This document shows, in pieces, positions 53,104-62,545 of a stretch of 64,000 nt of DNA (positions are counted from its first letter, which is position 1; each line of letters starts with the position of its first letter). The DNA is from Sulfurospirillum diekertiae. Lineage in GTDB: Bacteria; Campylobacterota; Campylobacteria; Campylobacterales; Sulfurospirillaceae. The DNA lies in contig NZ_CP039734.2 in assembly GCF_011769985.2 (NCBI RefSeq), positions 1,860,001-1,924,000 of the forward strand, in the 5' to 3' direction. A program made the translations under genes and the position numbers. The notes under the pieces are model-generated. The model saw only the letters and a list, made by a program, of their open reading frames with translations. It was not told where the DNA came from and searched no databases.

Positions 53104-53886
53104 TTAATTTGCTTCACTATAGCGTATGTCATACGTTTTTATCTGATAATCTGATGTTGAGACATACTCCAACTCTTTATCATTTGGTATGGCAAAAATG
53201 GCAGATGCTAAAGTAACCACTTTGGTGCCTCCTGTAATATCTATCATGATCTCTTTATGTTTGTATTTAGCCTTTGCTAAGTCTTGATAAAGTGTTTCTA
53301 AGAGCTCATACACAGCATTACCATCTTCAAAATCAATCACAGAAGGTGTTTGTTCTATCATCGAAATATCACATGTTGGAAGAAGCTTTTGCACAAGGTT
53401 TTTAAAAGGTTCATAAATATTTTGTGAATCTTCTGAGCAAATAACAATGACCTTTTTAAGCCTCGTTTTATGATGATTAATCGCAAGTAATGGCATACGA
53501 AAATTATTACGCTCTAATTCATCAATACTATTAACGTGCAATACCTCATGTACTTTTGGATTTGCGCTCAAGAAAAGGATAAGTACTTTAGAGGCTTGAG
53601 GAGAAGGTTCGATTTCAATATCAACAGTAGGGACATAGCTTTTGGATAGATTTTTAATAAAAAACATAAGCCAAACTAAAAGCCCACTGGATATAAGTAG
53701 TTGACAAAAGACTTTCACTTTATCTTCCTCTTTAACGCCCGCAACGACCTCAATTAAGCCATCAGGAAGCCATGAAGCAATAATCATTAAAATGATTGCA
53801 ATAAGGGCACCCCTTATGGAGAGTGTATTAGAACCAATAAAAGAGGCAACAATCTTTTGTGCCTCACGTTTATGAAATCGTGTCAT
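53104..53886 (-). CDS. two-TM membrane protein with CARF domain
   Basis: 260 residues. Two TM helices (about 26-44 and 58-79) are followed by a cytoplasmic CARF-like domain (about 98-260) with KVLILFLSANP, KKVIVICSED and the nucleotide-binding motif DITGGTK (216-222). The arrangement is like Cam1-type CARF membrane effectors, which alter membrane potential on cyclic oligoadenylate binding, but with two predicted helices. It overlaps the large RAMP gene by 4 bp. The channel or stress role is inference. Confidence 0.78.
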   Translation of the reverse strand: MTRFHKREAQKIVASFIGSNTLSIRGALIAIILMIIASWLPDGLIEVVAGVKEEDKVKVFCQLLISSGLLVWLMFFIKNLSKSYVPTVDIEIEPSPQASKVLILFLSANPKVHEVLHVNSIDELERNNFRMPLLAINHHKTRLKKVIVICSEDSQNIYEPFKNLVQKLLPTCDISMIEQTPSVIDFEDGNAVYELLETLYQDLAKAKYKHKEIMIDITGGTKVVTLASAIFAIPNDKELEYVSTSDYQIKTYDIRYSEAN

Positions 53887-55946
53887 TTATAACTCCTCAT
53901 GTTTAACACTTCTAAATAAAGTTTACCTACTTCTTGATCATTCAAATGACCATTATTGTATTGATGAATCATGCGAATTAACTCTATAAAAGAGTGATTA
54001 TCTTTCAATTTCAAATAAATTTGCTGTTGATCTGTTGGGGTAGTTTGAAATGCACCTTTTAAAAATTCTTCTATTTGATGAGGATGATAAAAAATGCCAA
54101 ATACTCTTTGCCATGCTTCTGTAATGGTTTTTCGCATCTTTGTTTTTGAAATAATATCAGATGTAGCCACTTGGATAGCCTGTTGTTTTTGAGGAGATGG
54201 ACTCGTGAAAGTGACAGATACTATATTGTCTAACTTGGAATAGTTTTTTAAATAGCCATTAATCTTGTCATTTTTAGTTTGTGCAAAATCTGCTAATTCC
54301 ATATAACTTAATTGCGAATTTCTTTGATTGTCTTGAGGAGTCGCCATTGTAAGAAGCTCTTTAAGAATATTGCTACTCATCCAGTTATTAATATTTTCCT
54401 TCATCAGTGTTTCAAACTCTTGTAAATATTGTTCTTTATTAGGGTAATGAATTGCGACATTGATTTTCCCATACCCTAATGATTTACCAAGCCCAACATT
54501 ATGAAATGTATTTGGGGTACTGTGAAATATAAGAGCAGAGAGCAAAGCGCCTATTTCACATTTTTTTAAATTGTGGTATCTCATTTTACCTTTAAAAATA
54601 ACACCTTCTTTCAAAGGTTTAAAAGATGTCCCAATGGAACTAGTTGGATTATAGGATATTTTACTTTCATCAGGATTGTTTTTGTGGATTGGATACCGTT
54701 TTCGTCCGGCTAGCACAAAATTATCATTCATAAAGGTTGAGTAGAGCTTCTCATCTTCTTGGAAGATATAAAAAGGATAAAATGATGCTCGTGGTGTTCC
54801 TAAATTTTCAGTTCTTGGGGCTAATTTAACTATTTTTGTTTTATCAATCGCTTTAAAATGACTAAATTGGACTCGACCTTTTAGAGCAGTATCATTATTT
54901 ACATAGCCAAAGAGTGTTTGTGCTAAATCTAGTTTTTTTTCAAAGTGTGACTTGAAGATTCCATCGTGAATACTTCCGTTATAGGGCAATTTGTAGAGGT
55001 AAGAAAGACCAAAATGCTTAATGATTGTTTGGTTTTGACCATTGCTATCTTTTCTCATCTCTTTTTGAAAAAATACGGGTACTTTTTGTCCATTAGCGAG
55101 TTTTTCTTTCCAATATTTCCAATCTGGCGATTCTTTTGGCTCCGTTTTTCGTCCATCAAAATAAGCAAATTTGAAATTTTCCATTGTTTCTTTTGATAGT
55201 GTTATCTCACCTATTGCATTAAAAAAAACAAATTCATATATTTTTCCATCACCCATTCGCCCATTATCTTTACGTGCACTTGCTTGTCCCGTTAGCACCA
55301 ATGTACCTTCTAATTTTGTACCTTTGGTGTAGATTTTTTTGCCTTGAGCTTCTTTGGAAAAATCAAATTTTTGTGTTAATTCAATATTGAGTTTTTTTAA
55401 AAGATCATATTTGTATTTAGCAGTTTTAAAGTCTGGTTTGTTAATAAAACCACCTTGTTGTGCTTTAAATTTAGATCCAAAATCTTTATGGATATTATCT
55501 TGTGAAATTCTTCCCACAACACCACAGTCTTCAATTTTATAATCGTTCCCAACTTTTTTTAACCATCCACAAAAAATTTCTTGTGGTTTCATTCGATTCA
55601 TATACAAATCTCGATTACGCAAATCTCGAATAGAGTATGTTTTATCATCGACCATATCTGGATTCATTTTACTAAAACTTATAATTTCAAGTACACTTCG
55701 CACCATCCCTTTGACTGTGGTTGATGGGATATAATATTCTCCATTATACTGGCAAAATTCTTCTGAAGGTTTATCTCTCTCATCACTATGATTTCGAATG
55801 AAGATGGGGCTTTTAGCCGTAATCGTAATGTCTATTTCCCCGCTTTCACTGTCTTCAAACGGTATATCGTGACTCACATCTTCACTCCATGATGGATAAA
55901 AAACTTCTTTATTGAGTGGTACAAAATTGTAAGGTGCTGTTATCAT
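53883..55946 (-). CDS. large multi-RAMP protein (TIGR03986-like)
   Basis: 687 residues, the largest subunit of the locus. A RAMP-type opening (DITITAKSPIFIRN), the conserved YIPSTTVKGMVRSVLEI helix after the Gly-rich start and a second RAMP-like part (LGKSLGYGKINVAIHYP, about 505) are visible. It matches the layout of TIGR03986-type RAMP proteins of III-D systems, likely the backbone or target-binding Cas7-like subunits fused together. Coupled by 4-bp overlaps on both sides. Confidence 0.75.
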   Translation of the reverse strand: MITAPYNFVPLNKEVFYPSWSEDVSHDIPFEDSESGEIDITITAKSPIFIRNHSDERDKPSEEFCQYNGEYYIPSTTVKGMVRSVLEIISFSKMNPDMVDDKTYSIRDLRNRDLYMNRMKPQEIFCGWLKKVGNDYKIEDCGVVGRISQDNIHKDFGSKFKAQQGGFINKPDFKTAKYKYDLLKKLNIELTQKFDFSKEAQGKKIYTKGTKLEGTLVLTGQASARKDNGRMGDGKIYEFVFFNAIGEITLSKETMENFKFAYFDGRKTEPKESPDWKYWKEKLANGQKVPVFFQKEMRKDSNGQNQTIIKHFGLSYLYKLPYNGSIHDGIFKSHFEKKLDLAQTLFGYVNNDTALKGRVQFSHFKAIDKTKIVKLAPRTENLGTPRASFYPFYIFQEDEKLYSTFMNDNFVLAGRKRYPIHKNNPDESKISYNPTSSIGTSFKPLKEGVIFKGKMRYHNLKKCEIGALLSALIFHSTPNTFHNVGLGKSLGYGKINVAIHYPNKEQYLQEFETLMKENINNWMSSNILKELLTMATPQDNQRNSQLSYMELADFAQTKNDKINGYLKNYSKLDNIVSVTFTSPSPQKQQAIQVATSDIISKTKMRKTITEAWQRVFGIFYHPHQIEEFLKGAFQTTPTDQQQIYLKLKDNHSFIELIRMIHQYNNGHLNDQEVGKLYLEVLNMRSYK

Positions 55947-56329
55947 TTTCTATCTCCTGCAAAACCTGCAAAAACAACTTTTTTGAGTTTAAGTACGGGT
56001 ATATTTTCACAAAGTAGGTCGTTCTCTTCTTCCCAAACCTGAGCCATTTTTATCTTAAGGCTTTGCTTCGCATCATATATTTGGGTGTCGATAAGCGAAA
56101 CATCTTTCGTCTCATCCACAAACCACACATCGTTCATCTGACGAATGGCAATGGAATCTTTTCCATTAAAAAAATGTGCCTCATAAATAAATCCATTTTG
56201 AGGGGAAAAAGTAATCGTGCTAGGCGTTGTCCAAATATCTTTGATGGGAGCATCGCTCATCTGGATATACCCTTCATAGCCTTTGAGTGTATTGATATAC
56301 TCTATGATTTCAATTTGATTTTTTTTCAT
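55943..56329 (-). CDS. small type III-associated protein (TIGR04423-like, tentative)
   Basis: 128 residues: GYEGYIQMSDAPIKDIW, TITFSPQNGFIYEAHFFNGK, then SIAIRQMNDVWFVDET. The pattern resembles the small III-D associated family TIGR04423. It could substitute for the small subunit, since no Csm2/Cmr5-like gene is present. It overlaps both neighbours by 4 bp. Confidence 0.6.
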   Translation of the reverse strand: MKKNQIEIIEYINTLKGYEGYIQMSDAPIKDIWTTPSTITFSPQNGFIYEAHFFNGKDSIAIRQMNDVWFVDETKDVSLIDTQIYDAKQSLKIKMAQVWEEENDLLCENIPVLKLKKVVFAGFAGDRK

Positions 56330-57582
56330 AAGGCTACTCCATTTTTAGTGATAGTTCCTAAAAAGATGCCATGACCTTTTGTTGTTGCTCCACCAAGTGG
56401 AAGCATCCCTGTTGTCACGTCTTTTAATGCTAGCTCAAACGCCTCTAATTCTTTACCTTGAATATCGCTGTGCACTAAAAGTTCAATTTCATACCATTTC
56501 TCATCGTTTGCAACTGTTTTTTCTTGAAAAAGAGCACCTTCCATAGCTCCACCCGTAAAGCGATCAATACTTACATGATCAAATGTTTTGGTTTTGCCAT
56601 GATCGTTTTTAAAACAGTCTGTAATAAGAATTTTTCCTTTTGCGCCATCTATGTTTTGCTTGCTATTTTTTGCCGCACCAAAGAGTGTGCTAACAGAGTC
56701 AACACCGTTGCCAGCTTCAATTGTATTGCCATGTAGCTTATTGTAATGATACGTTGTACGATGGGCTAAAGCTCCTTTTATAGAAGAGGCAGGTATTAGT
56801 ACTTTTTTCTCGCTCAATGCGCGTTTCTCATAATCAATGACCTGTTCATATACGGGTGTCATATCGGCATCATTGTCACTAAAACCACTTCCAAACATAA
56901 AAAAGTCATCAGGTTTTAATTGAAGTATATAAGGGGTGTAATCTTTACATGTAATGGTTTCAAGATTGCATTCTTTATCTCCACCAAGAGGTTTATTGAG
57001 TGAGCTTGAATATTTTTCAATGTCAAAAAGTCCATACTCAATCTCTATCATTTTAAATTTTCCGAACCCTTTGGTACTTCCACCACCCAAGCGAAAATTA
57101 GAACTTCTTAAAAGTCCTATTAACTCCATAAAGAGCTCTTTATTATTATCGATAAATTCAATGCTAAATTTGAAGCGTGTTCCTTTAAAAACGACTTCTT
57201 CATCAAATTTTGCACCTTTTTGCGTTGTTCCTTTGGATGTTATCTTGGTGTGTTCGCGGAGGGGAAGGTTCTCAAAAAGCTTTAAAAAATCTGATTTTTG
57301 AACACATAAATCTTCATAGACCATCCCTTGTGTATCTGCGATTAAAAGTGCATTTGAGATAATGATTTTGGAGCCATTATTTAGCCCGAAAACATCTGCT
57401 GCTTTATCACCATGAAACTCTTTTCGTAAAACGCCCGCTATGGACGTTCCTAAAATCATCGGTAATCCATTCCAATCTTTTTGTACAGGAGAATCTTGGA
57501 GAAAGTCCATTGCATTACTACCCATTTTAAGTGGCGTTTGCGCTTCAATGACAATATGAGCTCTGTATCGTTTATTCATCAT
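56326..57582 (-). CDS. fused double Csm3/Cas7-like RAMP protein
   Basis: 418 residues with two RAMP units. Unit 1 (about 1-190) has APLKMGS-type strand (VIEAQTPLKMGSN), the ILGTSIAGVLRKEF helix and the glycine loop RLGGGSTKGFGKF. Unit 2 (about 215-418) repeats these as FMFGSGFSDND, PASSIKGALAHRT and LPLGGATTKGHGIF. Probably two consecutive Cas7 backbone subunits with target-RNA cleavage sites. A palindrome (56945) encodes ITCK between the units. The second of two Met codons (57579) may be the start. Confidence 0.8.
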   Translation of the reverse strand: MMNKRYRAHIVIEAQTPLKMGSNAMDFLQDSPVQKDWNGLPMILGTSIAGVLRKEFHGDKAADVFGLNNGSKIIISNALLIADTQGMVYEDLCVQKSDFLKLFENLPLREHTKITSKGTTQKGAKFDEEVVFKGTRFKFSIEFIDNNKELFMELIGLLRSSNFRLGGGSTKGFGKFKMIEIEYGLFDIEKYSSSLNKPLGGDKECNLETITCKDYTPYILQLKPDDFFMFGSGFSDNDADMTPVYEQVIDYEKRALSEKKVLIPASSIKGALAHRTTYHYNKLHGNTIEAGNGVDSVSTLFGAAKNSKQNIDGAKGKILITDCFKNDHGKTKTFDHVSIDRFTGGAMEGALFQEKTVANDEKWYEIELLVHSDIQGKELEAFELALKDVTTGMLPLGGATTKGHGIFLGTITKNGVAL

Positions 57583-58957
57583 TTTTGCCTCCCATTTTCA
57601 TTGCAAGAAGTTTGATAAATGTTTGCTTGTTAATCGCATCATGATCCATTGCTTTCACGAGTGTTTCAACTTGATGTGTCTCCCATTTTTTACTACCACT
57701 CCCAATGTACCCTTTGATTTTTTCTATAAAATCATTTTGATTACTGGATGCGATTGAGCGAATATTGCCCCACTGAGAAGAGTTGATATTTTTAAATTCA
57801 GCTTTGTGGTTTTTGATAAAATCTGCGACGTTCTTGGCAATTCTGAGCGTATCAATGGTTGTATTATGACGATTGACTAAGAACTGTATTGTGGAGTCTG
57901 TAAACGTTTGAGTGATTTTTTGTCGTTCATCCTTTTTCACCTCTTCTGGTTCATTAGATGCAAATGTAAAGCCTTTCTCCATCAAAAAGCTAGGATTAAT
58001 TATAATTTCACCAAACCCCTCACTTAAATATGCTCCAACACCTTGTTGGATTTGCTTTAATTGTGCATCGGATATATCTTTTAGGACAATCACACTGCCT
58101 TTTTTAATGCACACTCTCTCATAATCTTTGGTTTGCCTTTTCGTATTATACGGTGTAAATGTAGACGTTCGTATTTGCGTTTTTTCATAAGCGATCTGTT
58201 CTTCTTTTAGTCCCTCACAAAGGTGTTTTAGTTCATACGTTGGGTTACCGCTCTCATCCAGTAAAGCTACTCGGCTATTGCAGTACAAAATAACTTCATT
58301 GAGGGGTAAATCTTTCTCGCTAATATTTTCTCTTGCTTGATCTGCCAAATGGGTGATTTTCACTTGCCCATATTCAGCTGATTTGGATTTACCAAGTCTT
58401 GAACTTGTTTGCAAAGTCTCTACCATAAGCTTTTCATCTTCAGGCACTATACTGCCATCAACTTTTACCACAAGCTGCCACATGGAACCTTTTTTGATCG
58501 CTTTATAGCCATACATAGTGCTATCTAAGCTTTTTCTATTTTCTTTATCATAGGCTGATTTTTGAGAGTAACTGTAGTCTATAAAAACTAGCTCTTTCTC
58601 TTTGGTAATGTAACCGCTTCGCAATTGCTTAAGTTGCCCTAATGTCTTAAAATCATCGGGCGTTAATGTATGATGGTTATAAATACGCTCATTTTCAAGT
58701 TTTTCATGGACATAAGAATAAGGAACTTTGTAAGTAGGCAGTTTTTCATTTTTTAAGATATGCGCATCACCAAATCGCACTTTGCCACTATGAAAAACCG
58801 TAAAACTATCTTTAAAATCATCATACTTTTGTGCGACCATGCCTAAGAAATTACTTCCTGCGATAAAATCTAAGTGGTCTATTTTCCCTTCTGTATTCGA
58901 TGTGGCAGGCAAGACAATATCACTTAAAAATTCTACATGAAATACTAACTCTTTCAT
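57572..58957 (-). CDS. csx10: Csx10 (Cas5-like RAMP of type III-D)
   Basis: 461 residues. The Csx10 pattern is visible: ELVFHVEFLSDIVLPATSNTEG, then DFIAGSNFLGMVA, VRFGDAHI with the YKVPYSYVHEK block, ETLQTSSRLGKSKSAEYGQV (about 185), and YLSEGFGEIIINPSFL. It would hold the 5' handle of crRNA beside Cas10. The C-terminal 120 residues are helical (small-subunit-like). Its presence is the main reason for the III-D assignment. Confidence 0.85.
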   Translation of the reverse strand: MKELVFHVEFLSDIVLPATSNTEGKIDHLDFIAGSNFLGMVAQKYDDFKDSFTVFHSGKVRFGDAHILKNEKLPTYKVPYSYVHEKLENERIYNHHTLTPDDFKTLGQLKQLRSGYITKEKELVFIDYSYSQKSAYDKENRKSLDSTMYGYKAIKKGSMWQLVVKVDGSIVPEDEKLMVETLQTSSRLGKSKSAEYGQVKITHLADQARENISEKDLPLNEVILYCNSRVALLDESGNPTYELKHLCEGLKEEQIAYEKTQIRTSTFTPYNTKRQTKDYERVCIKKGSVIVLKDISDAQLKQIQQGVGAYLSEGFGEIIINPSFLMEKGFTFASNEPEEVKKDERQKITQTFTDSTIQFLVNRHNTTIDTLRIAKNVADFIKNHKAEFKNINSSQWGNIRSIASSNQNDFIEKIKGYIGSGSKKWETHQVETLVKAMDHDAINKQTFIKLLAMKMGGKNDE

Positions 58958-59481
58958 TGGTTCTCCTCCACAAAAAATTCACATCTCCCAAGACCGCGAT
59001 TACGGTTGAGCCCCATGCGTTTGATCATCTTAAGAGATCGTGTCATTGCTTCTTTATAGTTTTCTGGAAGATCTCTGATTTCCCCACACAGCTCAAGAGG
59101 TACAACTACTTCAATTTCCCGTAAACTATTGTCTTCAGCAACACCATTAGTCTCATCTATTTTCGTAGAAGCGATAATATCGTAAAGGTTAGATTGGAGA
59201 TTCAAAGAACAGATATGCTTTGCTGTTGTTTCCAGAAGTTGTGCATTTGAAAAATAACATTTTCCCATCTCAATACCATTGTTTCCAAAGCAGGTATTGA
59301 CAAAGTCAGCGTCGTCCAAAGTTTCTGCCATTTCACGACTTAAACCTTTAATAATTTTTCCTGCAACATAAGGCAAATCATTTTGATCTTTAATAACAGT
59401 GCTATCCAGTCTTGCCCCAGCACTAAGCCCACTACCAATATGCCAATAATCATAAAATTTCAGTTGATAGCGTAATGTCAT
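58954..59481 (-). CDS. Csm3/Cas7-like RAMP subunit
   Basis: 175 residues, a single RAMP: YQLKFYDYWHIGSGLSAGAR, DLPYVAGKIIKGLSRE and the glycine-rich MGLNRNRGLGRCEFFVE. A conserved acidic DSTV (about 25-28) might be the cleavage residue found in Cas7 thumbs. It overlaps cas10 and csx10 by 4 bp each. Confidence 0.82.
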   Translation of the reverse strand: MTLRYQLKFYDYWHIGSGLSAGARLDSTVIKDQNDLPYVAGKIIKGLSREMAETLDDADFVNTCFGNNGIEMGKCYFSNAQLLETTAKHICSLNLQSNLYDIIASTKIDETNGVAEDNSLREIEVVVPLELCGEIRDLPENYKEAMTRSLKMIKRMGLNRNRGLGRCEFFVEENQ

Positions 59482-60869
59482 GCTTTTGCCTCCGTAACCG
59501 ATAAAATTTGAAGCACATCGTAAATAAGAGTTTTGTCAAAACCATCTTTCGGAATGATCATAGTCTGTGTGCCTAACGCTGGATGCACTTTTTTGAGTTT
59601 CAAATTTAGAGTATCAAGTGCCTTTTTATCATTTTGGGCACTATTTTCATTAATTCTGTCCAATAGATCCTTGGCATAGTGATGACTTTTACTAAGTTCA
59701 CCTAGCCATTCTCTAAGCCTGCTAATGGGGCTTCCTTCTTGCTGATACACCTTGACAACGTCTATCAAATCTTCAATGCTAGGCTGCCCAACATGTGCTA
59801 CATAATATGGCCCAAAATCGCAGCGTATCACATCATGATCATTGCGAATGGTTAACTCATCTTCAATAAATTTTTCCCAACTTTGGAAGTTTGAGCTTTG
59901 AATATTGTGAAACATAAGGCTCGATGGGGCGAGCTTTTTATCGATATTTTTAGCGTGCTTTTTCGTCGCACCACATAACGCTTCTGCTAGACTAACCGCA
60001 TAATGGAAAGGGTATTTTTCATTACAAAAAGCAATGCCTGCACATGCTGTGAGTTTATGCCCAGTGTGCATGTACGTAAGAGTTTCAAATTTTTCTAGGA
60101 AAGTTCGTGTAAATGCTAAAGCATCATTTGCATCGCAAATAACGCTCATATCATCGCCACCCAAAATGATTTTTCTAATTTTGCCACTTTGTATGACTTT
60201 TTTTGCTTCTTCGTATGCTTCATGGGTTGCTTTATCTAATCCTTTTGAAAACACTGGAATATTTGACAGCGTAGGAATTAGCGCACCTAGTCCATTACCA
60301 TCGGCGTGAATAATGGCTATTTTACCTTTGCTATTTTTTAAGTCAGACAATTGCCCTTTGTTCGTAGGGTTTGCCTGATATTTTTGCGCAGTGGAGACAT
60401 CCATGCGAATTTCATCATTACCTTTTTTTTCTATTTTGGCGACAGGTCTTGCTGTTTTAGGTGCTAATTCCATGAGATTAATGCTTATATCAAGGGGAAT
60501 AGATGGCTTGTTTCTTTGTGTTTTGAGCTTTTTTTCAAGTGCGTTAATCGCCTTTTCATACGTATCATATTCAGCCTTTGTCATATCAACAACGGCTTGT
60601 GAGAGTGTAATTCCATATGCTTTTTGCATGATTTTTTTAGGAAAATTTTTAACGACATTACGAAGGTTTTCTTCATCATCAAACAGTGCTTTGATATTTC
60701 CCGCTGCATTGAGTAAGATGTTTTCATCGGCAACATTGGCAAAGGCTGTAAACTCACCTTCTAAGCTTCTGACAATTTCGCTTGCCCCTATAATTTCTTG
60801 AAGTTGATTTGTCTTAAAAATAAACTCTTGTATTCCTTGTATGCTAGCGCCGTATAAATATTTTGCCAT
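59478..60869 (-). CDS. cas10: Cas10 (HD-less, cyclase-active type)
   Basis: 463 residues, short for Cas10. It starts directly in the first Palm domain (ASIQGIQEFIFKTNQLQEIIGAS), so there is no N-terminal HD nuclease. The second Palm has HADGNGLG (188-195) and the cyclase motif GGDD (237-240). The C-terminal helical domain D4 follows. By family it makes cyclic oligoadenylate from ATP on target RNA binding, while DNA cleavage is not expected. It lies 57 bp downstream of cas6. Confidence 0.93.
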   Translation of the reverse strand: MAKYLYGASIQGIQEFIFKTNQLQEIIGASEIVRSLEGEFTAFANVADENILLNAAGNIKALFDDEENLRNVVKNFPKKIMQKAYGITLSQAVVDMTKAEYDTYEKAINALEKKLKTQRNKPSIPLDISINLMELAPKTARPVAKIEKKGNDEIRMDVSTAQKYQANPTNKGQLSDLKNSKGKIAIIHADGNGLGALIPTLSNIPVFSKGLDKATHEAYEEAKKVIQSGKIRKIILGGDDMSVICDANDALAFTRTFLEKFETLTYMHTGHKLTACAGIAFCNEKYPFHYAVSLAEALCGATKKHAKNIDKKLAPSSLMFHNIQSSNFQSWEKFIEDELTIRNDHDVIRCDFGPYYVAHVGQPSIEDLIDVVKVYQQEGSPISRLREWLGELSKSHHYAKDLLDRINENSAQNDKKALDTLNLKLKKVHPALGTQTMIIPKDGFDKTLIYDVLQILSVTEAKA

Positions 60870-60925
60870 TCCCTATCCTCGCTCTTTAATTTTATTATTG
60901 TATGCTTATTGCAAGACAAATTCTG

Positions 60926-61753
60926 TCACTGATGCCCTACTTTGATCTCACCCAACCCAAAAACAGTCTGTTTTCCAACCCCTAGTAACTCCCCGAGTTT
61001 TAAAAGTGCGTAACTGTGTTCATCAACATCTTCATAGTCAATCGTTCCCATCATGCCCCCTAAGTGCATCGTGCTCTCTTGCCTATTGGAATAACGACTC
61101 AATTCTTGAAATCGAAGATGCGTTCGTAGCTCTTTGTAGCGAGGGGTAAAAGGTAGTTTGGCAAGAGGTATGCCTTTAAGCTCATTGTGACGATTAAAAA
61201 TGGAGCTTAAAATCTGTTCCAATGTGGGTGTGGTATGGAGTAATGCATTGTTTGATTTGATGCGAAGTGGTGTTAAAAAATGCAACGTAATGTCAGGGAA
61301 ATACTCTTTTGTTTCAAACACATCTACCACAATCTGGCTCAAGTCAAAATTTTTTCCCGAAGAGACAACAACCCCATTGCATACGATGCGCTCTATCGGT
61401 ATAAGGTGCCGATTCCACCCTACTCCAATGCGCCCAAACATTGTGTGTAATGCGCTTAGGACATAAGGAAGTTTTTCACATGCCGCCTCAAAAAGATACA
61501 AAGAAAAATTGTAATTGTTTTCATGCAATGGTTTCGAAAAGCGATACGCATGCGCTCTATTTTTGATTTCAAAAAAATCATAATAAAGGCAGTTTTGAGT
61601 AGCAAAACACCCTTGGCACTCCTGAGTTTTATTGAGGCAAGAGACCGCTTTTAGTGCAACACCAAAAGCACCCCTTAAAGTTGAGCCAAGAAAGTCTAAT
61701 GAAGTAGTGAAAGAAGAGGAGAAAGTGATGTCGATTTTGATAAAACGTAACAC
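60926..61753 (-). CDS. cas6: Cas6 CRISPR RNA endonuclease
   Basis: 275 residues with a cysteine cluster in the first third (SCLNKTQECQGCFATQNC), a feature of the Cas6 family with a zinc-like knuckle, then the C-terminal strand HLGGMMGTIDYED and the glycine-rich loop LLGVGKQTVFGLGEIKV. It cuts the repeat to leave the ATTGAAAC handle. First gene of the cas operon, 141 bp from array 2. Confidence 0.88.
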   Translation of the reverse strand: MLRFIKIDITFSSSFTTSLDFLGSTLRGAFGVALKAVSCLNKTQECQGCFATQNCLYYDFFEIKNRAHAYRFSKPLHENNYNFSLYLFEAACEKLPYVLSALHTMFGRIGVGWNRHLIPIERIVCNGVVVSSGKNFDLSQIVVDVFETKEYFPDITLHFLTPLRIKSNNALLHTTPTLEQILSSIFNRHNELKGIPLAKLPFTPRYKELRTHLRFQELSRYSNRQESTMHLGGMMGTIDYEDVDEHSYALLKLGELLGVGKQTVFGLGEIKVGHQ

Positions 61754-61894
61754 TTAACTCTCCCCATAAAGATAATAAGTATTAAGCCAAAAAGAGTATT
61801 ACAGCTTGCTTAGTTAGGTATGCTATTTGTAAAAAAGGAGAAAAGATACGGCAAATTTTTTAAGATAGTTGCCTCCCATGGTTTCTTACATGTA

Positions 61895-62407
61895 AGCAAT
61901 GATGATGTTAAATCGGGTCAATATGTAATGTAACAGAAGTTGAGCATACAACTGCATATTAGTTTCAATCCCCTTATAATCGGGTCAGTATGTAATTGGT
62001 TTTTTCTATGCCAATCTCTCTTCTTCTGGTAGTTTCAATCCCCTTATAATCGGGTCAGTATGTAATTTATCAAGGAGAATAAATGATTGTTTCATTTATG
62101 GTTTCAATCCCCTTATAATCGGGTCAGTATGTAATTGGATCAGCAGCAGAATAAAACAATCTTTTTAAGGTTTCAATCCCCTTATAATCGGGTCAGTATG
62201 TAATCTGAAGCGGTAATGGAGAATTTGGAAGGTCTCTCGTTTCAATCCCCTTATAATCGGGTCAGTATGTAATCAAAAGACGCAAGATCTGCAGAAATTT
62301 TAAAAAGTTTCAATCCCCTTATAATCGGGTCAGTATGTAATCAAAATGCTATCGTACAACGATCCAATTGAAGTTTCAATCCCCTTATAATCGGGTCAGT
62401 ATGTAAT
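61895..62407 (-). CRISPR. CRISPR array 2: 8 repeats, 7 spacers
   Basis: Same 35-bp repeat as array 1; spacers are 31-35 bp. The leftmost repeat (61895-61929) is badly decayed (only the last 19 bases match, with one change), marking the distal end. The leader is on the right, so transcription is leftward. A TTACATGTAA palindrome overlaps the decayed repeat edge (61886-61895). Confidence 0.97.
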
Positions 62408-62545
62408 AGCAGAGAATGCCGATACTATCGCACTTTCATTTCTTAGGTAAACCTTACATGATGAAAAATGGCACTTTTTTAAGGTTAAACGCCTTACAAA
62501 CGCCCTTTTTTGCATCAATGATTTCTTAAACGAAACTTTCACGTT
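62408..62545 (-). promoter_or_regulatory. CRISPR leader 2
   Basis: 138 bp next to the newest repeat of array 2, differing from leader 1 at two positions only (about 62490 and 62520). Beyond 62545 the two sequences diverge completely, which defines the leader boundary. Confidence 0.88.
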
